Source: Beroe forskalii (lineage: Eukaryota; Ctenophora; Nuda; Beroida; Beroidae). Taken from it: a DNA stretch of 64,000 bases. The stretch is taken from the NCBI GenBank assembly GCA_011033025.1, contig WFMF01000001.1, positions 1,107,755-1,171,754 on the forward strand. Reading direction: 5' to 3'. Under the pieces are notes generated by a model. It saw nothing but the letters and a program-made list of their open reading frames with translations. It was not told where the DNA came from and ran no database searches. The position numbers and the translations under genes were made by a program. This document shows positions 30,292 through 40,342 of the stretch, piece after piece; the stretch's first letter is position 1, and each line of letters starts with the position of its first letter.

Positions 30292-33036
30292 GGGGAGGGG
30301 GTAAGGCAAACTTTGGCAAAATTTGGCAAACTTTGGCAAACACTTTTTTTGGCTAACTCCAAAAAAAGTGGAAGCATTTGCCAAAGTTTGCCAAAGTTTG
30401 CCAAAAATAAAATGCCTTTTTAACCACTTTAGCAACACTTTAGGTACCCATAATATGCTTTTCAGGGATGCTGAATCGATTCCCAAGGTCTGTTTCAAAT
30501 TTTGACGTTATCCAGAAGCTGTAGCAGAGACCACATCCATATTGAATAGAGTAGAAGGCTACAGTAACAAATACGATATTCATTACCTCTTATTTTAATT
30601 TTTATGCATTTAAGTACTAAGTAGTCCGATCAAACCGTTGTATGATCCAGCCCTAAAACCGAAGCATCCACGCTACATACGTCTGTTCCAGCAGCGCCAG
30701 CAAAAAATCAATACTAAGACCCCGCCATGACCACTGACCAGTTTCAATGGATTCCTGCGACATAACCCGACATAAAGGTGTTGAGAATGCTAAGTGAAGG
30801 CTGAGTGGAGCCTAGTGGAGGCTGAATGGAGCCTAGTGGAGGCTGAATGGAGCCTAGTGGTGGCTGAGTGGAGCCTAGTGGAGGCCGAGTGGAGCCTAGT
30901 GGAGGCCGAGTGGAGCCTAGTGGAGGCCGAGTGGAGCCTAGTGGAGGCTGTGTGGAGCACTGGAGCCTATTGGAGGCTTTGTAGAGCCTATTGGTCCACT
31001 AGGCTCCACACAGCCTCCATTAGGCTCCACACAGCTCTAATAGGCTCCACCCAGCCTCCAATAGGCTCCACAAAGCTTTCGCTTCACTCACTTTACACTA
31101 GGCCCCACTTCGCTTTCACTGGGTTCACTAGCAGTGGAGGCTGTGTGGTCCCAGTGGAGGCTGAGTGGAGCCTAGTAGAGGCTGAGTGGAGCCTATTGAG
31201 GCTGTGAGGAGCCTTGTGGAGGCTGATAGGAGCCTAATGGAGGCTGTGTTAAGCCTAGTGGAGGCTTAATAGTCTAGCCTAGAGAGCTAGTGGTCCACTA
31301 GGCATCACTCAGCCTTCCCTAGGAGTGGAGGCTGAGTGGAGTCAAGTGGAGGCTGAGTGGAGTCAAGTGGAGGCTGTGTGGAGCCTAGTGGAGGCTGTGT
31401 GGAGCCTAGTGGAGGCTGTGTGGAGCCTAGTGGAGGCTGAGTGGAGCCTAGTGGAGGCTAACTGGAGCCTGGTGGAGGCTGTGTGGAGCCTAGTGGAGTC
31501 TGTGTGGAGCCTAGTGGAGGCTGTGTGGAGCCTAGTGGAGGCTGTGTGGAGCCTAGTGGAGGCTGAGTGGAGCCTAGTGGAGGCTCGTGGATCCTTGTGG
31601 AGGCTGAGTGGGGCCTAGTGGAGGCTGGCTCGAGCCTGGTTGAGGCTTTGTGGAGGCTGTGTGGAGCCTAGTGGAGGCTGTGTGGAGCCTGGTGGAGGCT
31701 GTGTGGAGTCTAGTGGAGGCTGTGTGGAGTCTAGTGGAGGCTGTGTGGAGCCTAGTGAAGGCTGTGTGGAGCCTAGTTGAGGCTGTGTGGAGCCTGTGGA
31801 GGCTGTGGAGCCTGTGGAGGTGGAGCCTAGCAGTGGAGGCTGGCTGGAGCCTGGTAGAGGCTGTGTGGAGCCTGTGTAGAGCCTAATGGAGGCTGAGTGG
31901 AGCCTAGTAGAGGCTGGCTGTAGCCTGGTGGAGGCAGTGTGGAGCCTAGTAAAGGCTGTATGGAGCCAAGTGAAGGCTATGTGGAGCCTAGTGGAGGCTG
32001 TTTGGAGCCGAGTGGAGGCTGTGTGGAGCCTAGTGGAGGCTGGCTGGAGCCTGGTAGAGGCTGTGTGGAGCCTAATGGAGCCTGTCGGAGGCTGTGTGGA
32101 GCCTTATGGAGGCTGTGTGGAGCCTAGTGGAGGCTGGCTGGAGCCTGGTGGAGGCTGAGTGGAGCCTAGTGGAGGCTGTGTGGAGCCTAGTGGAGGCAGA
32201 CTGGTGCATAGTGGAGGATAGTTGGAGCTGTCTGAAAGTTTGAATCTATAAATTGTTTTTCAAATCAGTGCACATTTTACCAGTTTCAGCAAGAATTCTT
32301 TTGATGGACGCTAATTGATTTAGGCCTCAGTCAGCCTCCAAATAGCCTCTATATATATTTCAGTTTCCGTGGAGGCTTATGGAGGCTCAGTCTTTAGTGG
32401 ATGCTAAACCAAAATTTTAGCCTCCATGGAGGCTGAGTGGAGGCTAATGGAAGCTAGCCCAAACAGTGGAGGTTATTTGTCGTAAAGAAGACCATTGCAA
32501 CCATTAGCCTCAATGGAGGCTAATTCTTGAAATTAGCCTCCACTCAGCCTCCATGGATGCTAATGGAGGCTAATTTTTATCATGTTCCTGTGGTACCATT
32601 TTGCCAAAGTAGATAGTAGATACATAGATCCATGCCTGGGAATAAAAAACATCTCTTTTCTCGAACCAAAAGGTTCTCGAAATTTCTAACCCTGTTCCTT
32701 TAGCCTTAGGATACCTTTTTGTTAACAGTAAGGTGCTTGGAGAGGGAAGGTCCAGGCGTAAAGCCTCGAAGGGGAAGGTCTGATCGAAAATTAAGCATTG
32801 GATATCGGTTCAGCTCCTTTGAAAACCATTATGCACACGTCCTGTATGCACTGTGGACAAAAAAACAGAAATTACAAAATTTTTGGAGTATTTTTGGCAA
32901 ACTTTGGCAAACTTTGGCAAATTATGGCAAACTTTGGCAAACTATGGCAAACTTTGGCAAACACTTTTTTTGGCAAACTCCAAAAAAAGTGGAAGCGTTT
33001 GCCAAAGTTTGCCAAAGTTTGCCTTACCCCCCCCCC
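30292..33036. mobile_element. G-run-ended foldback element inserted in the retroelement (copy 3)
   Basis: Left end GGGGAGGGGGTAAGGCAAAC; right end GTTTGCCTTACCCCCCCCCC. The 6-bp direct repeat TGTTAC flanks it exactly (30286-30291, 33037-33042). Both termini consist of TTTGGCAAAC tandem units in one orientation and then the other, around CACTTTTTTTGG...CCAAAAAAAGTG, so each end folds back on itself as well as pairing with the far end. The core holds the 'GTGGAGCCTAGTGGAGGCT' array. 2745 bp, no transposase visible. It interrupts the gag region, so it is younger than the retroelement insertion. Confidence 0.85.
30780..32240 (+). repeat. ~21-bp minisatellite, GTGGAGCCTAGTGGAGGCTG
   Basis: Roughly sixty units with variants GTGT/GAGT/GGCT, a short inverted block (31000-31080, AGGCTCCACACAGCCTCC) and scattered relatives to about 32560. 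Open frames through it (WSLVEAE type) are a by-product of a period divisible by three. Lies wholly inside the foldback element. Confidence 0.9.
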
Positions 33037-34099
33037 TGTTACTTAGCTGTGTGGATGACACTACGTTGCAGAAACTAATGCCTGTCGTTCACAAACTCAG
33101 GGATCGTGAGAAATCGTGTCTGACAACCCTCCTCGAGAAGTGCAAGGACGCACTGTACCCACCATCTGAAATGAGGGCACTCCGGCAACAGCTTACATCT
33201 GCCAAGATTGTCCAGGAGGACGGTGAAGATGTCGAGACGTTTGCAGCCAAGATCCGCAGTGCTGTAAACAGAGCAGGATACAACTCTGACGCTGACAGAG
33301 GGGAGGCTAGTCTCAACGCCTTCCTTAACGGGGTTAATGTCGACATTGCTGACAAACTGTATGCTGCTCCGGACGTAGAGAACAGCTTTGAGATAGCTGT
33401 GAGCACCGCTAGAAAGCTTGAGAAGATGAGGAGTATCCGGACACCAGCCACCACGGACCAGGACCATCTCGCCAGTGTCGTCAGGGTATCACGTGGATCA
33501 CGTGACGAGGACACTGTTCCTCATCGCACAACAGAACAGCGACAAGTCCTTGACGATGTCCATGAGTATAGACGGAATCATCATCGAGCTGCTGCTTTAC
33601 CCAGAGATCCACCACGGCGAAGGGGTAGGAATCCTGCTGATCTAACGTGCTATCGATGTGAACAGCGAGGACACATCTCTAAATACTGTCCAGCTCCAGC
33701 ACCCGTACACCAGGCTCCCGCTCCTTTAAACTCCTAGAGGGCCGGGATGACTCTCTAACCGGCCCAAACAGGTACGAGCAGTGAGCTCCAGGGGCCACTC
33801 CGTCATTGTCAGAGGAATGGCAGGCGGAAGGGAAGTCAACTGCTTGGTTGACACAGGTAGTGAGGTTACACTGGTGAATCTTGCATTCATCAGTTTAGAG
33901 GTATATGAGCTGGGGAGGACTAAGTACATCCTTTCATCGTTCACTAAGTAATAGTTTAAAGTATCAACATATTGTTGCCGTGGTGCAATCCCTGTGTTAC
34001 CAGAACAGTGTTGCGGTGTTATTACTACAGCACTGTTTAAGCAGCTTGATGGATTTCTCTTATCCTTAGCGTGCAACACTTCCACATTTGGAGAGTGGT

Positions 34100-35280
34100 T
34101 TTTTCTCCCCGCAGAAAAAAAGTGCACCCGACGGAGGGTAGGGTAAAATCCTACCAATAGGGTTTTTATTTCTCATAGAGAAGAATCATAGCTACTCGAG
34201 AATCCACCACTGCAACAGAATAACGCCATACTTTGAAGAACCATCTTCCGACTCCCAAGCCTTTAATGTTATATCGGGAAAAATGCCCCCAAGCCCAAAA
34301 ACGCTTTTTTTTGTCTTTTAACCGAAAAATTTGTAAAGGGGAAAAACCGGCACGGGTTTTTAAAAGTCCCCGTCATAAGCGGACATGTCAGTGTCGAAGT
34401 GGTGCCCGAAATTACAGGTCGGGCGACACTGACTGTGCGTTGAAAGGGACGGGGCCCGGATTTCTTATCGAGGGTATAAGTAAAGCAAGATCGGAACCGG
34501 ATTATCCCGCCCGGAAATATGGGGGAAACGAGAGGGTAAATGGAAATTTTTGGGACCCCAAAACGACAATAGGTGCAACATTTTTATTATTTTATTTCCG
34601 GGGGCAAATTTTTAATATGATTTCCCAAATACCCTTCATATCGGGTAAAATTTTGATATATTCTATTTTTATAAAAACAATATCAATTTTAAATGCCCTA
34701 AAATTAAATTTCGCTATTTATAAGATGAAAATAGGTATTGTTTTCTTAAAGTTCATTAGATTTTTTATAAATTTTGTTCAAGAGCTTTTTTGCCGTTGAA
34801 CTATTCTAAAGTGTTGGATAAAAATGGTTGGGCCAACCCGGATTTTCTTGGGGAATTTTCCCCAAAACTGAGGGAAAAGGGGGGGAGTCCGGGGTTTCGG
34901 TGCTACTATATAGTGCAGCAATCGTGAAAAACCAGAAACAAAAGTGTTTCATCCGCTCATCTGACAAAGTTTGCATCCTTTTTTCGCTAGCAAAATACTT
35001 GGGTTAATGACAAATCATTCCAAAATTTGAGAGAGATCGTGGTTGGTACTTAATATGCCTTTTGGAAAAAAATTTTGGAAGAGGGAAATTTTGGTCGTAG
35101 TAAAACACGTTTCCAATCATTTTTTTGTGAATGTTTGTTAACGTTAGTGAACTTCTAATTGAACAATTTTCTGCGAAGTATGGTATGTCTTTCTTAGGCC
35201 GTCCTGGATGGCGTAAATTTTGCTCAATCGGCCAAAGTTATTTAGGATCTTGGGGGCTAGAAAAGAAAAGCCCGGGTCAT
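34100..35280. other. Low-complexity region after the retroelement, no gene
   Basis: Begins with an inverted relative (TAGGGTAAAATCCTACC, 34138) of the repeat edge at 14490. The rest has many homopolymer runs (GGGG, TTTT, CCCC) and no coding character or recognisable element. Confidence 0.4.
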
Positions 35281-35299
35281 TTTTTGAAAAATGGCGAAT

Positions 35300-36180
35300 A
35301 TATTTTCAGTTTTTGGGGGAATAATTTAGACCAGAAAAACATTTCCCTTTTGACCACCATGAGACATCTACCCCCAAAAAAGGGGCAAAAAAAGGGTTTT
35401 TAAGCCCAAAAAGGGGTTTTAAACCCCCCACAAACAGAAAAAAGGGCCCGTTTTTGGGATTTAAGGGAGGATGTCTTTCTTAGGCCCAAAGGGGGAAAAG
35501 GGAAAATTTTTCCAGCTCAATGGGAAAGTTGTTTTTGGATTTTGGGTGCCCAGAAAAAAACACGCACGGAAAACTGGCGAAAATCATTGGTTCAGTCAGT
35601 GGTTTCAGGCGAATAATTTATGACCAGATACACTTCTATTTGAACACCCATGAGACATCTACGCCCAATAAGGGGCGAAAAAAGGCAGTTTTTAAGCCCA
35701 AAAACGCGATTTTAACCCCCATAACAGACAGAAAATGGCTGATTTCGGGATTCTGAAGTATGGTATGTCTTTCTTAGGTCGTCCATGGATGGCGTGCAAA
35801 ATTTCAGCTCAAACAGCCAAAGCTTTTCGATTTCGGATCTCGGGTGCCTCAGAAATGAAGACCCGCACGGATCACTGTTTTAAGAGGTAAAAATAGGGTT
35901 TTTTGGATTTTACAGGAAAACAAAGGAAAACTGGCGAATATCATTGGTTCAGTGGTTTCAGGCGAATAATTTATGACCAGATACACTTCTATTTGACCAC
36001 CCATGAGACATCTACGCCCAATAAGGCGCGAAAAAAGGCAGTTTTTAAGCCCAAAAACGCGATTTTAACCCCCATAACAGACAGAAAATGGCTGATTTCG
36101 GGATTCTGAAGTATGGTATGTCTTTCTTAGGTCGTCCATGGATGGCGTGCAAATTTTCAGCTCAATCGGCCAAAGCTTTT
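35300..36180 (+). repeat. Three tandem units of about 350 bp
   Basis: Shared blocks CATGAGACATCTACGCCCAA, TTTTTAAGCCCAAAAACGCG, TTTTAACCCCCATAACAGAC, TATGGTATGTCTTTCTTAGG and TCGTCCATGGATGGCGTGCA recur at about 35340-35500 (degenerate), 35580-35850 and 35925-36180. Translation of the units is not protein-like. Confidence 0.75.
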
Positions 36181-36420
36181 CGACGGAAATAAATATTCCC
36201 ATCTTTTTCTTGTAAGTATAGTGTCCTGGCAAGGTTACGTTCGAGGGGAGGATATTATCTCGAGATTTTGGTATACGCATTCACTCGAGACGGGTCGACG
36301 CCTACGTAAAATTTGACGAATCGTTTTAAATAGGTTTCAAAGCTCTCAGATGCTTCCTTCACCATTTTCAAACGCAAGTTTTTTTTTGTTTTGTTTTTTT
36401 TTCTTGCTGTAAGGGGGTTG

Positions 36421-36438
36421 CCGTCCTTGCCAGGACGG
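36421..36438. repeat. Perfect 7-bp-stem palindrome, CCGTCCT-TGCC-AGGACGG
   Basis: Occurs after GGGGGTTG and before AAATTA, the same context as the CCGCCCT-GGCC-AGGGCGG palindrome at 38826-38843. The surrounding 200 bp (from about 36228) is a diverged relative of 38600-38850. Confidence 0.7.
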
Positions 36439-38825
36439 AAATTATTATTCTTAGGCTCTCTAAAACCGAGACGGTTGTGGTAGTAACCCCCTGCTGATTT
36501 GGTGACGTCAGTCCATTTCTTTCGGTTGGAACCAACGTAACTAAACCTCACGCATTCTAACTTGGAATTAGTACAATTGACCAATTTCCTAATTTCTACA
36601 AATCGTCCACGTGAACTCACGTGCTGAAATGTAGCACTCATACCTAATTTCTCGTGCATTAGTCGTATTTGAACCCATTTCAACGTAATCATGTCCAAAA
36701 TCGCTTGTAAATATCAATTTCTTTAAATCACCTAATATCTACAAAACGTCCACGTGAACTCACGTGATTCACTATTTCATCGTATATTTCCCACATTTAG
36801 TAACTGCGAGACATGAAGAAACCATTATTAGTTCACCATCGTATCACAGAATAGGGCTACAGTAAAATTTTTGTTATAAACGTAATTACAACCATTCTGC
36901 AGCTCAATTTTTCAATCGAAAGCCGTACCATGCTCTTACTTTCTTTGCCTCTGTGACGTAGGAACTGATAATTGAACTGAATTGAAATACCTGGAAGCCG
37001 GGCGTACAAATGACTCTATGAAAATATGAATCAGAATGAACTGAAACAGGGCCGGGAACAGAAAATCTAGGTGTCCCATAACACTCCGGCTGAGCGACGT
37101 CACAGACTTAAAGGTCAATCCTCTGTATCCCAAATCTAAACACGGCCCTAACCAAAACCCTACAGATTTCACCTTCCAATGATCATATTACAGGGTCAGG
37201 ACATTATGATCTCCCCATCCTGCCATGATGTAGTCATGATGACCGTCATGATGTCATTGTGGCGTCCCCATGGGGACATATCATTCTGTTCTCACCGATT
37301 TCCACAGCAAGCATCACAAAATCTCTGGGGTAGATAGCACCCCCCACCTATCAAGAGATAATTGCCGACGATTATCAGCTGACCTCAAGTACCATTCCAG
37401 CTCACAGTATCGTGCCACTGGGCGTGGGCGCACATGCATTTTCTAAAGCACACCACACGAAGCAGAAAGGAGACGCCCCTGCCTTTTAAAACCAACTCTT
37501 CTGCAATAAAAATGAGTACAAACACACAAACCTTCAACAACATACAAATACAACACTAAATAATACCACTAAAACCAGCACACTCGCCATCAGAACCATA
37601 GAAGTCGATGGTTGTAGGGTAAGGCCCATGTGCCACTTACCACAGGGAACAAGGTAGTCAATCTTCGGAGGGGCGCCCCCGACTCAATTGGCATCTGTAA
37701 AGATGTTATCATCTGGATTCTGGCATCCCAGGTAAGGGGTACTGGTCAAACTAGTAGTGCCAGACGGGTTCCAGTGGAGCTCTCTGGTGGTCAGTGAACA
37801 TTGCAACAAAAAAAGTAAAATTTTTGTCATAAACGTAATTACAACCATTCTGCAGCTCAATTTTTAAGGGCTTCACATGACGACATATTTCGACCAATCG
37901 CCGTGAAAATCATTTTATAGCTAAATCTCGAGATCTAAAAGCAAAATATAGAAGTAAAACATAATCCGATGAAAACTCTTTGAGTTAGAGATGTTCAAAG
38001 TAGCGCAAAATAGCGTTTTATCGCAAAATACGTTATTTTAGTGGTTTTACGCGATTTTGATGACGTCATCACAGCACCGAAATATGCTCAAATCAACTTT
38101 CCGTTTGGCCTATTAAGCAATTCCGCCTCAGTACAACATGCTTTGGCCGATCTCATCTCAAGATAAGTCGTAGTTCTTGATATCTCACTCGTTAAAGTTT
38201 TGTCCTAAAATTTCGACATCGATTTTTCACCGCACCTTAGAAAATCGCGTATGAAAAATCAAGATAGCCCAATAATCCGTACGATTTTCTGAAAGCTCTT
38301 TAAATTTGCAACTAACGATTTTTCAAAATTTGTGAGCTATCTCCTTTCCTTCTTGGTGAAAAATGCGCTCGAAAACGACCTATTTTCGCTAAAAAATCGG
38401 TAAAATTTCGCTAAGTTGATGACGTCATAATGACGTCACCAGAACTTCTCTTATAGGCTATTACATTTTCCCATCTTAGATCTACAAAACTTGACTCGAT
38501 CATGTGTCTACCATTTGTAGAACTTGAGATCTCATCGATTCAAATTGGGTCCCAAATTATCTTCATTAAACTCCTGTGACACCGAATTTTCTAATATATA
38601 GCCCTGGCCAGTTACGATTTAAGTATACGCGTATCTATAAGAACAGTTGTTCTATACCTAAAATATTACGACAAATCGTTCTAGATAGGTCCCAACTCTC
38701 TATTTCTTTCTCTTTTACTGATATGCAGGGGGTTAACGCCCTGGACTGGACAGGGCGGGAATTATACTATCACCCTGTGACACTCAAATCTCTAACTTAT
38801 AGTTTCTTTTTACCGCGGGGGGTTA

Positions 38826-38843
38826 CCGCCCTGGCCAGGGCGG
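38826..38843. repeat. Palindrome CCGCCCTGGCCAGGGCGG
   Basis: Perfect 18-bp palindrome in GGTTA-palindrome-GAATTAG context. A second, looser member (GCCCTGGACTGGACAGGGCG) lies at about 38738-38757. Equivalent sites recur in the right copy near 42520 and 42606. Confidence 0.75.
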
Positions 38844-38884
38844 GAATTAGCAAGGAAAAATATCTGCTGCTGAGTGCTGAGATC

Positions 38885-39960
38885 GCAGTGAATTGGGCCC
38901 CAGAATTGGTATGGGGGAGCCCAAACAGCACGGGGGAGCCCAATAGTTAGTATAGGGGAGCCCAAGTGCAGCACGGGGTAGCCCAATTGGTATGGGGGAG
39001 CCCAACACATTGGGGAGCCCAAGTTTGTATGGGGGAGCAAGAACGTCTGGTATGTGGGAGCCCAAACAGCACGGGGGAGCCTGATGTTAGTATAGGGGAG
39101 CCCGAAACAGCACGGGGGAGTCCAAGTTGGTATGGGGAGCCCATGGATGGGGGAGCAAAGTTGGTATCCCGAAAGTATCGGGAGCCCTGAGGTAGTATGG
39201 GGAGCCTGAGAAAGTATGGGGGGACCTGAGGTAGTATGGGGAGCCCGAGTTAGTATGGGGAGCCTTAGTTTATATGGGAGCCTGAGTTAACTGGGAGCCT
39301 GAGTTAGTGTTTGGTCATGGGGAGCCCAAATTGGTATGGGGGGAGCCTGAGTTAGTACCCATGGGAGCCTACGCCCAGTATGGGGGGGCCCAAGTTGCAG
39401 TTTTAAGCCCAAGTTAGTATTTTAACCCCCAGTTAGAAGGTGGATCCCAAGCTGATATGGGGAGCCTGAGTTATCATATTATGAGCCCGAGTTGGTAGGG
39501 GGAGCCATGGATGTGGGGGAGCCTAAGCTTGGTGAAGCCCGGGATAAGGTATGCAAGGTCGGTGAAGCCCAAGGTAAGGGTCAGAGCCTCGTATGACCAT
39601 GTATCTTGGTGAGCCCCAAGTGGTGAAGCCCAGGATAAGGTGGAGCCAAGTTCAGTGAAGCCCAAGGTAAAACTGAGCTCTGCATGGGTGATCCCATGTT
39701 CAAGGGTGAGCTCAGAACATCAGTGAAGCCCGAGGTTCGGTTGAGCCTGTTATGGTGGAGCCCAAGGTAAGGGTGAGCCTGGTACGGGAGAGCCCCTGTA
39801 TCGGGGTTATCCCAAGGCATTGGTGAAGCCCGAGGTTCGGTGGAGCCTGGTATGGTGAAGCCTGGCAATGGGGTGAGTCTGGTATGGGTGAGACCGTGTA
39901 TAGAGGCGAGCCCCGGACAATCAGGGGAGCCCTAGATTAGGGGGAGCGGTGTATAGTGCA
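38885..39960 (+). repeat. ~20-bp minisatellite, GGGGAGCCCAAGTTGGTATG
   Basis: Dozens of units drifting from GGGGAGCCCAAGTTGGTATG to GGTGAAGCCCAAGGTAAGG towards the right. Part of the left 3.8-kb copy. No protein is encoded. Confidence 0.9.
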
Positions 39961-40342
39961 TCTTTCATAAGAGGTTATCCCATGTGTAGGGAAAGCCTGG
40001 GTACGGTGAACTCTGTAATTTGTGATACCTAGAATAGGGGGAGCCGGTGTAACTGAAACGGATACATGGGCCTCATAACTTGCCAACCCCATTTAATTGG
40101 GATTTTTCAAAATCCCCATTTTTGTTCCCCACAAAATTTCAAAATGACGTCATCATCATACGTTAACATGCATAATATTCCCGAAAATATCCCCAAATTT
40201 TGTACCCCGAAAATTTCGATACCTGGAATTATTGTTCCATAAAAATTTATTTGTTAAGAAACATAACTGCAATTTGCTAATTTGAGAAGAAAAAAACAAG
40301 GGTTTTATAAATGCGTTTGCAAATTTAGTTTGAAATTACAAT

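Larger units (their letters stand above)
29050..33960 (+). mobile_element. Fossil LTR retroelement fragment (Ty3/Gypsy-like gag and protease parts)
   Basis: Old broken LTR-type retroelement. Parts in order: a leader with tandem repeats (29425-29600), the first part of a gag-like region from 29847, the rest of gag after an inserted DNA element (30292-33036), a CCHC zinc knuckle at 33648-33689, and an aspartic-protease-like motif LVDTGS at 33844-33861. No reverse transcriptase, integrase or envelope is recognisable to the right, and no matching LTR pair was found, so both ends are uncertain and age cannot be estimated from LTR divergence. It is broken: one large insertion, loss of everything after protease, and a few further breaks. 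The family assignment rests on gag-protease order and the knuckle only. Confidence 0.75.
36539..40342. repeat. 3.8-kb tandem duplication, left copy
   Basis: Starts at AACTAAACCTCACGCATTCT (left) and ends at TTTGAAATTACAATT (about 40328-40342), where the right copy begins with the same start. Contents in order: ACGTCCACGTGAACTCACGTG repeats, a telomere-MITE relative (37080-37170), a conserved block with TGACGTCATCA sites, the palindromes at 38.6-38.85 kb, a gggagccc array and a GGGATTTTT...AAATCCCC end. No gene found. Confidence 0.9.

Noticed and set aside
31000-31080. Inverted block in the GTGGAGCCT array as a separate element
   Set aside because: It consists only of array units in reverse orientation, without ends or target duplication of its own; simple internal inversion is enough.
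30794-32158. Long open frames of repeated WSLVEAE residues
   Set aside because: They come from a 21-bp minisatellite inside a DNA element; the period is a multiple of three, so open frames are expected without selection.
29847-34160. A possible complete, active retroelement
   Set aside because: Only gag- and protease-like parts are recognisable, a 2.7-kb element interrupts it, and no reverse transcriptase, integrase or LTR pair is seen; it is a fossil fragment.
36255-36698. 147-codon open frame on the minus strand
   Set aside because: It crosses a repeat boundary, contains poly-Lys runs from a poly-T tract and overlaps the hairpin-bearing repeat; no protein character.
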